DNA from: JAPULR01 sp965238215
Lineage (GTDB): Bacteria > Chloroflexota > Dehalococcoidia > Lucifugimonadales > GCA-2712585
NCBI GenBank assembly: GCA_965238215.1
Contig: OZ250180.1
Coordinates: 1,364,001-1,428,000 of the forward strand
Direction of reading: 5' to 3'
DNA length: 64,000 nucleotides
The position numbers and the translations under genes were made by a program. Each line of letters begins with the position of its first letter. The stretch's first letter is position 1. This document shows positions 32,590 through 41,307 of this stretch, in pieces. The notes under the pieces were generated by a model. The model was not told the DNA's origin, did no database searches, and saw only the letters and a list, made by a program, of their open reading frames with translations.

Positions 32590-34596
32590 CTACGCGTCCT
32601 TCTTGGCCATGGCTAGCAGGCGGCGGATTTCTAACACTTCGTCCCGGAACATGGCCGCCTTCTCGAACTCTAGGTTCTTGGCGGATTTCTTCATCTGGAT
32701 CTCCAGGTCTTTCACCACCCGGAAGAGCTCGTCTTCCGACATAAGCTTGCGTTCCGCCTTGTAGGGCGCGCGCTCCTCCGCCACACCCTTGACCCGCTCG
32801 GTAATGTCGCGCACCGCCTTCTGGATTCCTTGGGGAGCGATGCCGTGCTTCCGGTTGTGGTCGCCCTGAATCTGGCGGCGGCGGTTGGTTTCACTGATGG
32901 CAAAGTGCATAGACTTTGTGACGTTGTCGGCATACATGATGACCTGCCCGTCCACGTGTCGGGCGGCGCGGCCCACCGTTTGTATCAACGACGATGACGA
33001 GCGTAAAAAGCCTTCTTTGTCGGCGTCCAGAATGGCCACTAAGCTGACCTCCGGCAGGTCCAGTCCCTCCCGAAGCAGGTTGATGCCCACCACCACGTCG
33101 TACACGCCCAAGCGCAGGTCCCGCAGGATTTCGCTGCGTTCAAGGGTCTGAATCTCCGAATGCAGGTAGTGGACGCGTATGCCCATCTCCAGCAGGTAGT
33201 CCGCAAGCTCTTCGGACATGCGCTTAGTGAGGGTGGTGACGAGGCACCGTTCGCCGCGCTCGACCCGAGCTTGTATCTGCTCCATAAGGTCGTCTATCTG
33301 CCCGCGGGTGGGCTTGACGGTGATGACGGGGTCCAGCAGGCCCGTGGGTCGGATTACCTGCTCCACCACCTTGTTGCTCACCTCCATTTCGTAGGGGCCG
33401 GGGGTGGCGGAGACGAAGACAACCTGGTTCACGTGGTCCTCAAACTCCCGGAAGTTGAGGGGGCGGTTGTCCAAGGCCGAGGGCAGGCGAAAGCCGAACT
33501 CCACCAGCGTATTCTTGCGGGAGATGTCGCCGTGATACATACCCCGAACCTGGGGAAGGGTCATGTGGGACTCGTCGACGAACAGGAGGAAGTCTTTGGG
33601 GAAGTAGTCCATGAGGGTCCACGGGGTGCTGCCCGCAGTGCGACGGCCGATGTGACGGGAGTAGTTTTCGATGCCGGAGCAGTAGCCTACCTGGGACATC
33701 ATTTCCACGTCGTAGCGGGTGCGGGACTCCAGCCGGGCGGCCTCCAGTATCTTGCCCTGACCGCGTAGGTGGGCCAGCCATTCGGTCAACTCTTCCTGGA
33801 TATCTTCAATGGCCAAGCGCATCTTCTCTTCGGAGGTGACGAAGTGCTTGGCGGGGTAGATCTCCATCTCCTGACGTTCGGCGAGGATTTCGCCGGTGAG
33901 GGGGTCTATCTGGACGATGCGCTCTATTTCGTCGCCCCAAAACTGGATGCGAACGGCCACCTCTTCATAGGCGGGCAGCATCTCCAGGGTGTCGCCACGG
34001 ACACGGAATCGGCCCCGAACGAGGCTAACGTCGTTGCGTTCGTACTGCATCGCCACCAGATCACGCACAAGGCTGGTGCGGGTGCGAGTTTCGCCGACGC
34101 GAAGGGGCGCGACGAAGGAGTAGTATTCCTCCGGGTCTCCCAGGCCGTAGATGCAGGAAACGGAAGCGACTATGAGCACGTCGCGGCGGGTGAGGAGGGA
34201 GCGGGTGGCGGAGTGACGGAGCTTGTCTATCTCCTCGTTGACGTCGGAATCTTTCTCTATGTAGGTGTCCGTCTGAGGCACGTAGGCCTCGGGCTGGTAG
34301 TAGTCGTAATAGGAGACGAAATACTCCACGGCGTTGTGGGGGAAGAAGTCCCTGAACTCCGTGGCAAGCTGGGCGGCGAGGGTCTTGTTGTGGGCGATGA
34401 CGAGGGTCGGTCGCTGGAGGTGCTGGACGATGTTGGCCATTGTGAAGGTCTTGCCGCTGCCGGTGACCCCCATGAGCGTTTGGTAGCGGAGCCCCTGGCT
34501 TGCGCCTTCCACCAACTGGTCGACGGCCTTGGGCTGGTCTCCCGTAGGCCGGAAGTCGGCGGTTATCTGGAAGGGCCGCTCTTTGGTGCTGACCAT
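32590..34596 (-). CDS. uvrB: Excinuclease ABC subunit B
   Basis: DNA-damage verification helicase of nucleotide excision repair. The 668-residue product has Walker A GVTGSGKTFTMANI, the beta-hairpin region YYDYYQPEAYVPQTDTYIEK and Walker B FVDESHMTLPQVRGMY. It also has helicase motif VI and a C-terminal UVR coiled coil that contacts UvrC (about 628-665, DLEIQMKKSAKNLEFEKAAM). An extended -10 (TGGTATCAT) lies just before the start. A decayed copy of its first about 80 coding bases plus this promoter sits at 42508-42612. Confidence 0.97.
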   Translation of the reverse strand: MVSTKERPFQITADFRPTGDQPKAVDQLVEGASQGLRYQTLMGVTGSGKTFTMANIVQHLQRPTLVIAHNKTLAAQLATEFRDFFPHNAVEYFVSYYDYYQPEAYVPQTDTYIEKDSDVNEEIDKLRHSATRSLLTRRDVLIVASVSCIYGLGDPEEYYSFVAPLRVGETRTRTSLVRDLVAMQYERNDVSLVRGRFRVRGDTLEMLPAYEEVAVRIQFWGDEIERIVQIDPLTGEILAERQEMEIYPAKHFVTSEEKMRLAIEDIQEELTEWLAHLRGQGKILEAARLESRTRYDVEMMSQVGYCSGIENYSRHIGRRTAGSTPWTLMDYFPKDFLLFVDESHMTLPQVRGMYHGDISRKNTLVEFGFRLPSALDNRPLNFREFEDHVNQVVFVSATPGPYEMEVSNKVVEQVIRPTGLLDPVITVKPTRGQIDDLMEQIQARVERGERCLVTTLTKRMSEELADYLLEMGIRVHYLHSEIQTLERSEILRDLRLGVYDVVVGINLLREGLDLPEVSLVAILDADKEGFLRSSSSLIQTVGRAARHVDGQVIMYADNVTKSMHFAISETNRRRQIQGDHNRKHGIAPQGIQKAVRDITERVKGVAEERAPYKAERKLMSEDELFRVVKDLEIQMKKSAKNLEFEKAAMFRDEVLEIRRLLAMAKKDA

Positions 34597-34673
34597 GGCG
34601 TGCTAATGATACCACGGGTGGGGGGAGGATTCCTGCCGCGGTATTTCAGTGCTTCGCTTGCAAATTTCTCCCA

Positions 34674-34700
34674 TTGGCTTATGAACGCTTAGTGTATAAT
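34674..34700 (+). promoter_or_regulatory. Possible promoter of the putative TA pair
   Basis: TTGGCT (34674-34679), 15-base spacer, TATAAT (34695-34700, perfect). The spacer is short. A start near 34707 would precede the ATG at 34746. Confidence 0.4.
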
Positions 34701-34745
34701 CTTTTGCAGTCTCCTTCATCAAACGCCGACTTAGATACAGTGATT

Positions 34746-35045
34746 ATGAAAAATCTAACGAAATTGAAAATCAGCGCCTCAGATGAGTTATCCGAGCGAT
34801 TGGACGAGCTTCCGACTTCGGAGGAACTCGAGGAACTAATCTACGCGCTGGACGCGCCCACTCTTCGCGAGTTGTCCTCAGCGATACTGACGGCCAGCAT
34901 AGATTACGCGCAGGGCAGGTCCGAAAAGCTGGCGTATCTGCGAACCCTCAACAGTTGGATAGCCACGGCCGAAGAGACGGTCGCCTCAGGCGAGGACATT
35001 GATGAAATTCTAGCCCGGCGCAAGGGAACGACGCCGAGGACGTAA
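34746..35045 (+). CDS. Putative antitoxin-like small protein (partner of the gene at 35052)
   Basis: A 99-residue acidic, helical protein (LKISASDELSERLDELP, EELEELIYALDAPTLRELSS, DYAQGRSEKLAYLRTLNSWI). No known DNA-binding motif is clear. The frame is open upstream to a TTG at 34674, but that would place the start inside a TATAAT box, so I use the ATG at 34746. It precedes a RelE/ParE-fold-like gene by 6 bases, the standard layout of antitoxin then toxin. The function is inferred from position only. Confidence 0.5.
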   Translation: MKNLTKLKISASDELSERLDELPTSEELEELIYALDAPTLRELSSAILTASIDYAQGRSEKLAYLRTLNSWIATAEETVASGEDIDEILARRKGTTPRT

Positions 35046-35051
35046 GGGTAC

Positions 35052-35354
35052 GTGGTATCAGGCTCTGCGCCAAATTACCGGATCACTCTCCACCGCTTTG
35101 TCGAAAGGTTCCTTAGAAACCATCGCGACCTTAATCGACAGTGGCCCGAAATCATGACTGCGGTAATGCGAAGCCCCCATAGAGGCCCACGCATCGACCA
35201 TTTGAAGGGCCAATGGTTCTGCAACTACCGTTGGAGAGAAGGGGCTTACCGTTTGAAGTACGAGGTTCTGGACGACGGCGAGATTCATTTCTACGACGCC
35301 AACACCCGAGGGGACGCCTACAAGCGTGGGCGTGGGGCCGGGAGGAGACGATAA
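35052..35354 (+). CDS. Putative RelE/ParE-fold toxin-like protein
   Basis: A 100-residue basic protein. The strand pattern HLKGQWFCNYRWREGAYRLKYEV followed by HFYDANTRGDAYKRGRG resembles RelE/ParE toxins, where HLKG...R...G.YR..Y is typical. It starts with GTG six bases after the upstream acidic protein. It may be an mRNA interferase or gyrase-targeting toxin, or simply a heat-stable fold relative with another role. Residues 10-40 (RFVERFLRNHRDLNRQWPEI) fit the helical hairpin of this fold. Confidence 0.5.
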   Translation: MVSGSAPNYRITLHRFVERFLRNHRDLNRQWPEIMTAVMRSPHRGPRIDHLKGQWFCNYRWREGAYRLKYEVLDDGEIHFYDANTRGDAYKRGRGAGRRR

Positions 35355-35380
35355 GGCGGGAAGTTTCCATTGTATATAGT

Positions 35381-35401
35381 ATCATAATATGATATCATAT
35401 G
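35381..35401. promoter_or_regulatory. Overlapping AT-rich palindromes, likely operator of hicAB
   Basis: TATCATA (35381-35387), one base, TATGATA (35389-35395) form an inverted repeat. The bases 35388-35401, ATATGATATCATAT, form a second perfect palindrome sharing half of the first. They lie 64 bases before the hicA start. Ribbon-helix-helix antitoxins such as this HicB bind such tandem palindromes and repress their own operon. Confidence 0.6.
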
Positions 35402-35464
35402 TGGGTAAGAAAAGAGGAGGCGTTGCCATGACCGAAATCGGCAAAGTGGAGCAAAGTCATCCTG

Positions 35465-35734
35465 GTGAGGCGTAAGCATCTCAGGACTTTAGAGGATATA
35501 TTTAGGAGACCGACGGCTTCCGGAATAAGGTGGGAAGACATCGTGTCGTTATTGAAGGCTTGCGGAGCAAACTTATCGGAGAGAAAGGGAGCGAGAATAG
35601 CAGTGAAGTTAAAGAGTCGCAAAGCCATATTTCATCGTCCCCATCCTCGCAACACTGTCGACAAGGGCATGGTGGAGGACGTTAGAAAATTCTTAACGGA
35701 AGTTGGCGTTTCCCCCAATGAGCTTCAAGATTAA
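35465..35734 (+). CDS. hicA: HicA-type toxin
   Basis: An 89-residue HicA: a small dsRNA-binding-fold mRNA interferase. RRKHLRTLEDIFRRPTASGI, then WEDIVSLLKACGANLSERKG, VKLKSRKAIFHRPHP and DKGMVEDVRKFLTEVGV. The usual catalytic His of the GSH motif is replaced here by a GAR segment, with a His in FHRPHP instead, as in the subgroup with the phrase HRPHP. It is followed by hicB (35785), so this is an intact pair. GTG start; a short overlapping frame begins at 35428 (MTEIGKVEQ) but stops at once. Confidence 0.82.
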   Translation: MRRKHLRTLEDIFRRPTASGIRWEDIVSLLKACGANLSERKGARIAVKLKSRKAIFHRPHPRNTVDKGMVEDVRKFLTEVGVSPNELQD

Positions 35735-35784
35735 ATAGGGTTACTTGTTTTCAAAAAATTCGATTTGCACTTTTGGAGAGTTTA

Positions 35785-36123
35785 ATGAATTACCAAGGTT
35801 ATATCGGAACTGTTGCTTTTGACGAAGAAGCGGACATTTTTCATGGGCACGTAATCAATACCAGGGATGTGATTACCTTTCAGGGAAAGTCCGTGGATGA
35901 GATCCGCACCGCTTTTAGGGATTCAGTGGACGAATACCTGAAGTTCTGCGAAGAACTAGGGGAAGAACCGGAAAGGCCGTTTTCCGGCAAGATTGCGCTC
36001 AGGATTCCGTCGGCCCTCCACCGCACGGCGAGCTCGGCTGCACGCACCGAGGGCAAGAGCCTGAACTCGTGGCTGGCGGAGGCTGTTGAGAGAGCAGCGG
36101 CGGGGACAACCGTAGGGCGATAG
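35785..36123 (+). CDS. hicB: HicB family antitoxin
   Basis: A 112-residue antitoxin. The HicB core (YIGTVAFDEEADIFHGHVIN, TFQGKSVDEIRTAFRDSVDE) is followed by a ribbon-helix-helix domain (SGKIALRIPSALHRTAS, KSLNSWLAEAVERAA). The ATG at 35785 is chosen; TTG at 35773 would add four residues. It neutralises HicA and should repress the operon through the palindromes at 35381. Fragments of its last about 90 bases recur at 39226-39309 and 42456-42487. Confidence 0.88.
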   Translation: MNYQGYIGTVAFDEEADIFHGHVINTRDVITFQGKSVDEIRTAFRDSVDEYLKFCEELGEEPERPFSGKIALRIPSALHRTASSAARTEGKSLNSWLAEAVERAAAGTTVGR

Positions 36124-36270
36124 CATCAACGGCTGCACAAGACGGTTGCGGCAGTGGGGGTTGGCCAACTCTTAACCGCCCTGCAGCTTAAGACTGTGCA
36201 GGATGATGTCGTCCCTTTGAACGGTTTCCGGAATCTTGATTCCAGAATTACAGGAGAATCTGCCACATCG

Positions 36271-39087
36271 CTACGAGGCGCACTGTCCGGTTTCGGACGA
36301 GCGGTATAAGCCTGATGGACATATCAGACTCTCGGCGGACGCCGGAAGTCTGATCTCTATACGGTCGATGTCTGCGTCTTCTACTATCACCTCGGAGGCC
36401 TTGGTGGGGTCGGTGGTAATACCACCGGCGCCGTCGTACCAACCCAAGAAATAATAACGGTTGCCGATCAGAAATAGCACTTCCAGTATGTATGACCCGG
36501 ACGACACTACTACATCAAAAGCACCGTCAAGTCCGGTTTTGGCCCAGAATCTATCTTCCTCTCCTTGGATATCCAACCCAATCCCTTCTACCGGCTCCCT
36601 GTCCGGGCAGGTAACCACTCCTCGGAAGTGAGTATACCATACAGGGGGGAGCATGATTTCTATGCTCTCAACATATTCGTCATCAACGATTATCTTGAAC
36701 GCCTGGGTGGGATCGGAGGTGATGCCACCGTTGCCGTCGTACCATCCCAAGCTAATGTATTCGGAACCGGCCAGAACTAGCACTTCAAGTACAAATGACC
36801 CAGACGATACCACGACATCGAAAGCGCCGTCTGGCCCAACTTCAACCCAGAATCCCTCTTCACCTCGTTGAGCCTCCAAGGCTATCCCTTCAAACGGCCG
36901 CCCGGCCGGGACGGTGATCACTCCCCGTATGCTGCGGGTATCGGGCACCGGGATAATCTCCAAGGTCGCTTCGGCAATCTTCTGCTCCCCCCAATATGCA
37001 TGAACCCAGTAACGCCCCAACGCCATCGCGTGATTTATTCCGGCAGGATGGGTCCATCGTGTACGAGAAGATAGCAGCGGCAAAGCCGTCCGCCTTCGTT
37101 CAAATACAAAACCGTCCTCATAGGATATGGCTATGTCAATTGGAATGGATTCTAGACCGCCTGTGTTTCCGTAAGTGTAGTCCAGGTTTAGATACAATAA
37201 AGAAGACCGACCCGGTTCTAAGGTAATGGTAGTGAGAGGAAGTCCGTCAGTGGAATAGCTCAGGGATGCCTCTTCGATTCGCCCATTGATGGCTGCAATA
37301 TCAGCTACGACCGGGGTGTCGCCTATCGACGATATGTCGAAGGGTTCTGCGCCGTCGTGCCAACGGTCGATTACCCTATTGAGGGTGGCTGCCGTTTCTT
37401 CGTTGGCGTATGTAGAGAAGGATTCCCTAACATGACAGATGGTCTTCCTGTAGTCATCGCAGCCATCGTTCGGAATGTTGAACACCGTATGCAGGTACAG
37501 ACGCCGGAAAGCAAGGCGGAAAGTGGTCTCATCCATGTTACGATACAGGTCTCGAAAGAGACGCTCCCCCAAGGAGTAGTGGCAGATACTGAAACCCCGC
37601 GGAGTTGATGGGTCACTCTCCAGGTCTTCAAGCTCGACGATGTTTCTAGCGGGGGCGCAGGGTGGCTGGTCCAGGGGGCCTTGCAGCGTGTCCTTGACAA
37701 CGGACTCCATGAATGTGGCTGCTCCCTCATGTATCCAGCGCGTACCGCCTGTCCAGTAGTAGTGGCTCGTTTCATGGGTGAGTAAGGCCAGCATCGAGTC
37801 TCCGCTCAGAACCTGTTCGTCTATCAGAATGACTACTCGAGTTCCGAGGTTTCTGGCGGCACCCGCTCCCGAAGCGTCCTCCTCGAATAGGTACACCGCC
37901 TGTCGTCGTGGGAAGGGAAGACCCATGAATTCCTCTATAGTACGTACGGCACGCTCCAACAAGTCCATCGTATGATCGGCTCCCTGACGAGTGCGGACAA
38001 TGGAGAGGTGCGTCTCCCCTGAGAGAGACAGAGTGATGGTCCGCTCCTCCAAGGTAACCTGCTCGGGGTCGAGGAGCTTGTCCAACAAGTCAAGTTCCAG
38101 AAAAGGGTGCAACGAGGCGACAACCTTGGCTTCCTGCTCGCTGATGCCGTCGCTGATGGTGGGATGGGACATGATCTTATCGAGGGCCTCTGGATTGCTA
38201 CCTCCGAGTATCCAGAGTGACTCCAAGGCTGGGTAGTTCCCGCCTTCGACGACCCACGTCTCTTCGATTAGTTCTTTCAAGTGCCCTGCATCTGCGAGGC
38301 TTATCAGTCCCCTAAAGGCATCGAATTCGCCCCTGCCAATGCCATCCTTGACCCAAGAGAGGTCCTCGATCTTTGCTGCCATTTCCGGCACGTCGTCCCA
38401 AAGTTCGTCGATAGCATCCTGAACCTGCTCTTCGCGCTCTTTGGCGTAGCGAGCCGCAACAGGCTCAATCTTCAACTGAACCGGCGGCAAGGCGGGCCTG
38501 GGAGTCGGTTCAGGGGTAGGTGTTGGTGTCGGTACGGGGGTTGGCTCGGGGGTCGGCTCAGGTGTGGGTTCGGGCGTGGGTTCAGGCGTCGGTTCGGGCG
38601 TGGGTTCGGGGGTTGGCTCAGGTGTGGGTGTGGGTGCAGGCGTGGGGGTTGGCGTTGGTGTCGGCGCAGGTGTCGGCGTCTGTTCGGGCGTAGGTGTAGA
38701 CGTAGTCATGGGCGTGGGCCGAGGAGCCGGCACGACCGTCGGCATTGGCGTAGACGTGATGACTGGAGTCGGCAACCGTGTCGGTGTGGGCGCTGGACCG
38801 GGTGTGGCCGTAGGCGTTGGCTCAGCGGTTGGCGTAGGCGTCGGCGGTGGTGTCGGCGTGGGCGTCGGCGGTGGTGTCGGCGTGGGCGTCGGCCTGGGCG
38901 TCGGCGGGGGTAGAGCAGGAGTCGCCGTAGTCGTGGGAGTGGGCAGAGGAGTCGGAGCGGCCGTCGGCGTCGGCGTGTCCACTGGCGTTGATGCGGGCGG
39001 GGACTGACCTCCGCAGCCGAAGGTCAAAGCTATGACGAAACTATACAGCGCTACGACACCAATGGCCCACTTCAGCTTTTCGCGCAA
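36271..39087 (-). CDS. LP1: lipoprotein with Pro/Thr stalk, peptidase-MA-like domain and two prealbumin-like repeats
   Basis: A 938-residue predicted surface lipoprotein. The signal ends IALTFGCGGQ with C25; the -3 residue is Thr, an unusual lipobox. Residues about 30-200 are (PTP/PEPT)n. Residues 200-440 are helical. Then LLTHETSHYYW...RWIHEGAATFMES gives HExxH and, 12 residues after the second His, the Glu of a peptidase MA-type zinc site. Two 84-residue beta-sandwich repeats follow (IRGVITVPAGRPFEGIALEA and FRGVVTCPDREPVEGIGLDI), like carboxypeptidase regulatory domains. The last 25 residues carry a Cys-containing CPSG...TGQCAS tail. TTG start; the six N-terminal residues kept in LP2/LP3 are lost. 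Paralog of LP3. Confidence 0.75.
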   Translation of the reverse strand: MREKLKWAIGVVALYSFVIALTFGCGGQSPPASTPVDTPTPTAAPTPLPTPTTTATPALPPPTPRPTPTPTPPPTPTPTPPPTPTPTAEPTPTATPGPAPTPTRLPTPVITSTPMPTVVPAPRPTPMTTSTPTPEQTPTPAPTPTPTPTPAPTPTPEPTPEPTPEPTPEPTPEPTPEPTPEPTPVPTPTPTPEPTPRPALPPVQLKIEPVAARYAKEREEQVQDAIDELWDDVPEMAAKIEDLSWVKDGIGRGEFDAFRGLISLADAGHLKELIEETWVVEGGNYPALESLWILGGSNPEALDKIMSHPTISDGISEQEAKVVASLHPFLELDLLDKLLDPEQVTLEERTITLSLSGETHLSIVRTRQGADHTMDLLERAVRTIEEFMGLPFPRRQAVYLFEEDASGAGAARNLGTRVVILIDEQVLSGDSMLALLTHETSHYYWTGGTRWIHEGAATFMESVVKDTLQGPLDQPPCAPARNIVELEDLESDPSTPRGFSICHYSLGERLFRDLYRNMDETTFRLAFRRLYLHTVFNIPNDGCDDYRKTICHVRESFSTYANEETAATLNRVIDRWHDGAEPFDISSIGDTPVVADIAAINGRIEEASLSYSTDGLPLTTITLEPGRSSLLYLNLDYTYGNTGGLESIPIDIAISYEDGFVFERRRTALPLLSSRTRWTHPAGINHAMALGRYWVHAYWGEQKIAEATLEIIPVPDTRSIRGVITVPAGRPFEGIALEAQRGEEGFWVEVGPDGAFDVVVSSGSFVLEVLVLAGSEYISLGWYDGNGGITSDPTQAFKIIVDDEYVESIEIMLPPVWYTHFRGVVTCPDREPVEGIGLDIQGEEDRFWAKTGLDGAFDVVVSSGSYILEVLFLIGNRYYFLGWYDGAGGITTDPTKASEVIVEDADIDRIEIRLPASAESLICPSGLYRSSETGQCAS
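38490..39000. repeat. Tandem Pro/Thr-coding repeats of LP1
   Basis: Imperfect 6- to 18-base units (GGTGTCGGC, GGCGTCGGTTCGGGCGTG and variants) coding PTPxPTPEPT on the minus strand. The plus strand reads as Gly/Val/Ser repeats and is not a gene. Related arrays occur in LP2 (41975-42290) and LP3 (44646-45105). Confidence 0.8.
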
Positions 39088-39114
39088 ACCCGCTCTAACC
39101 GTCCTTCACATAGA

Positions 39115-39309
39115 ACATTATTGCCATGGTAAAGATGTTCTATCTTGACAGGCTCGCTCTCTTAGTTCAACCCCCCTGGGCGAGGTGGGTTAGGGCGCGG
39201 CGGACGCGTTCTTCCAGGTCCAGCGCCGAGGCAAGGGCCTAAACTGGTGGTTGACGGGGGCCGTTGAGAGAGCTGTGGCGGGGTAAACCGTAGGGCGATA
39301 GCGTCAGTG
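39115..39309. pseudogene. Gene fossils between LP1 and LP2: ruvA 3' end and hicB 3' end
   Basis: 39166-39224 matches the 3' end of ruvA (45283-45341) with about three differences, for example TCAACCCCCCTGGGC and GGCGCGGCGGAC; similarity continues into the upstream side of LP3. From 39226 to 39309 the sequence matches the last about 85 bases of hicB, sharing CCGTTGAGAGAGC and CCGTAGGGCGATAGC with 36090-36126. Neither fragment is functional. The rest of the gap (to 39381) holds no gene. Confidence 0.7.
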
Positions 39310-39381
39310 GGGGAGGGCGCTCCGTCCTGCGCTTAATCGTCTTATCATTTAAAGGTGCCGCAAGAAGACGGAAGATTCTAT

Positions 39382-41307
39382 TCAGCCCTCACGAATTGCA
39401 TCCGGAATCTGAATCTCGATGCCGTATCTGCCCTCTTTGGATTCCACCTCATATCTGGAACAAGCCCGGCTTGAATGGGGTACGAAGCGCCAGTAAGCGG
39501 AATATTCCTCTATCTGGTAGGTCTCCTCACTAATGACCATTAAAATGTCAACGGTCTCACTCCTAGACCAACTAAGGGTGCCGTACCAGTCGTCAAGCTG
39601 AACGGACAATGCCAAAGTACCCTTTGAATATTCCGTTATCTCAATCTTCCCAGGATCTGCAAAGTAGAGAATGCTTAGAAGGAAGCGAAGAGGGTTGGTA
39701 AACCCAAGCCTCCAACTTGTCAATTCTGAAAAATCTTGGATATCTATCTGCCGCACGCGACCCTTGGACGTCTCCCAATACTCCCAGTCTTCTCCGTATA
39801 CCACAAAGTATTCGTCCGAGCCGTCTGACAAATAGTTGATGTGGGTGGAAGTGGGATCGAGGTCTCCTAACCACATGTCCGCCCAACCAAATTGCTCGTT
39901 GCAGCCCGATCCCAGCCAAGCTCCTTTAATCCTATATTCAACTGACCCGGCATCTTGTAACACCCTATAAGCCCTCCTTACAACTTCTATGCCGTTCGGT
40001 TTGCCAAGCTTAGGGGGATCGAGCAGTTCGTCTTTGAACACAATTAGCTCTTTCACCTGATCCATGGTCATGTTCGGCTTCACTAGGGGGTGAGAGTTAA
40101 GACGAATCAGTTCAATGTCCAGAGTGCTGAGGGTCGGCAATCTTAGAGTCCTGATATTCATTATGCTAAGGTGCTCTGTTCGGTGATCTATCGGAACTAG
40201 GGCATGAAGAGCCTCGTGAATAGTTGTGCGCTTCACCAATTGGTTCAGCAATCCAAGATCGTTCCAGTCCTCGGCATATTCCCAATCCGTGCTGTGCCAC
40301 ACCCCTAGACGCGCGCTGGTTACAGCACCCAAATAGTCTTCCGACCAAGCGCAGCCCAAGGAATCCTCGCAATATATGCCGAGGCTCTCGGCTTGGGCAA
40401 TAGTCACTCCTACGTATGCCTTTAGATCCGCCTCGTCCTCGGTCTCAACACTTGCAAATTGAAGACTTAGAAGAGGCGACAGTTCATCAAGCACCTCTTC
40501 TAAGACTTCGATATACTCTTCGTCACCGGTGGCCCAAACCTTGATCGGCCCATTAGTATCCCATTTGACAACGGTATCTGGATACCATCCTCCGCATCCT
40601 TCCTCATCAGCGTAGATGCCCGGTCTGTCGCTGAAGCACTCCCACACTTCTCTCGTGACACCCAGGATACGCTCGGGGACCTCCACCTCGAACCGGGCAG
40701 CCACCTCCGCTCCGTATTCCGCCTCCAGCAACGTGATTCCCATGCGCATTCGAATCATTAGAGATTCCGTGGTCTCCGGCCCATAGCCGTCCGCCAGGGA
40801 AATTGTCACTTCGCCGCCGCAGCCCTCCACAATCTGTTCTTCACGAAGGCAAACGAAGGAAATGGGTTGGGGGTCCTCAAACTCCGCATAGCCTTCATTG
40901 CGAAGGGAGAAAGCTACGTCCACGTTGGCGGTCCCATCGCTCCAGTATTCCCCGCCCCTAACGGAAGTTTCGACTTCCAAACTTAGCCTGGTCGCAGGAA
41001 GCTCAGGTACCTCTATGGCGAATTCCTTTACGTTCTCATGCCCCCAACGATAACTGTCTTCCAGTGCCCCGGCATAGGCGACCGCTTCAGTGGATCCCTG
41101 TGGGACGGTCAACGACAAGGTGAAGTCCGCGCTGCCGCCGGCCGGAATCAGGTCGGTAGTTACCATCTTAGAGCAGTCGACGTGCGCCTCTCCCATACAG
41201 CGTAGGCCGATGGTGACATCAGTCCCGGGACTCACTCCGTCATTGGTCACCCGCAGGTCAATCTCCACCAACCCTTCACCGGTGTTGGCGTAGCCCAAGT
41301 GCCGCAC
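39382..41307 (-). CDS. LP2, C-terminal part: metzincin-like zinc-peptidase domain
   Basis: A 641-residue frame that continues LP2 after a frameshift. The first 220 residues are CARDB-like beta-sandwich domains (RHLGYANTGEGLVEIDLRVT, LSLEVETSVRGGEYWSDGTA). Residues about 370-400 contain TIHEALHALVPIDHRTEHLS followed by IMN: HExxH, a third acidic/His position and a Met after Ser as in the Met-turn of metzincins. The Gly of HExxHxxGxxH is Pro here. It has no signal of its own; GTG at 41307 would start mid-domain. It is therefore the severed half of a protein that begins at 42395. The C-terminal 250 residues are not recognised. Confidence 0.65.
   Translation of the reverse strand: MRHLGYANTGEGLVEIDLRVTNDGVSPGTDVTIGLRCMGEAHVDCSKMVTTDLIPAGGSADFTLSLTVPQGSTEAVAYAGALEDSYRWGHENVKEFAIEVPELPATRLSLEVETSVRGGEYWSDGTANVDVAFSLRNEGYAEFEDPQPISFVCLREEQIVEGCGGEVTISLADGYGPETTESLMIRMRMGITLLEAEYGAEVAARFEVEVPERILGVTREVWECFSDRPGIYADEEGCGGWYPDTVVKWDTNGPIKVWATGDEEYIEVLEEVLDELSPLLSLQFASVETEDEADLKAYVGVTIAQAESLGIYCEDSLGCAWSEDYLGAVTSARLGVWHSTDWEYAEDWNDLGLLNQLVKRTTIHEALHALVPIDHRTEHLSIMNIRTLRLPTLSTLDIELIRLNSHPLVKPNMTMDQVKELIVFKDELLDPPKLGKPNGIEVVRRAYRVLQDAGSVEYRIKGAWLGSGCNEQFGWADMWLGDLDPTSTHINYLSDGSDEYFVVYGEDWEYWETSKGRVRQIDIQDFSELTSWRLGFTNPLRFLLSILYFADPGKIEITEYSKGTLALSVQLDDWYGTLSWSRSETVDILMVISEETYQIEEYSAYWRFVPHSSRACSRYEVESKEGRYGIEIQIPDAIREG

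Noticed and set aside
35428..35475. Leader peptide MTEIGKVEQSHPGEA before hicA
   Set aside because: Could be a translated leader overlapping the hicA start, but 15 codons without further support are not enough to call a gene.
38564..39007. Long plus-strand frames coding Gly/Val/Ser or Arg/Gly repeats opposite LP1, LP2 and LP3
   Set aside because: They are the complement of Pro/Thr stalk repeats; no start signal or family match, and the minus-strand frames carry signal peptides and domains.
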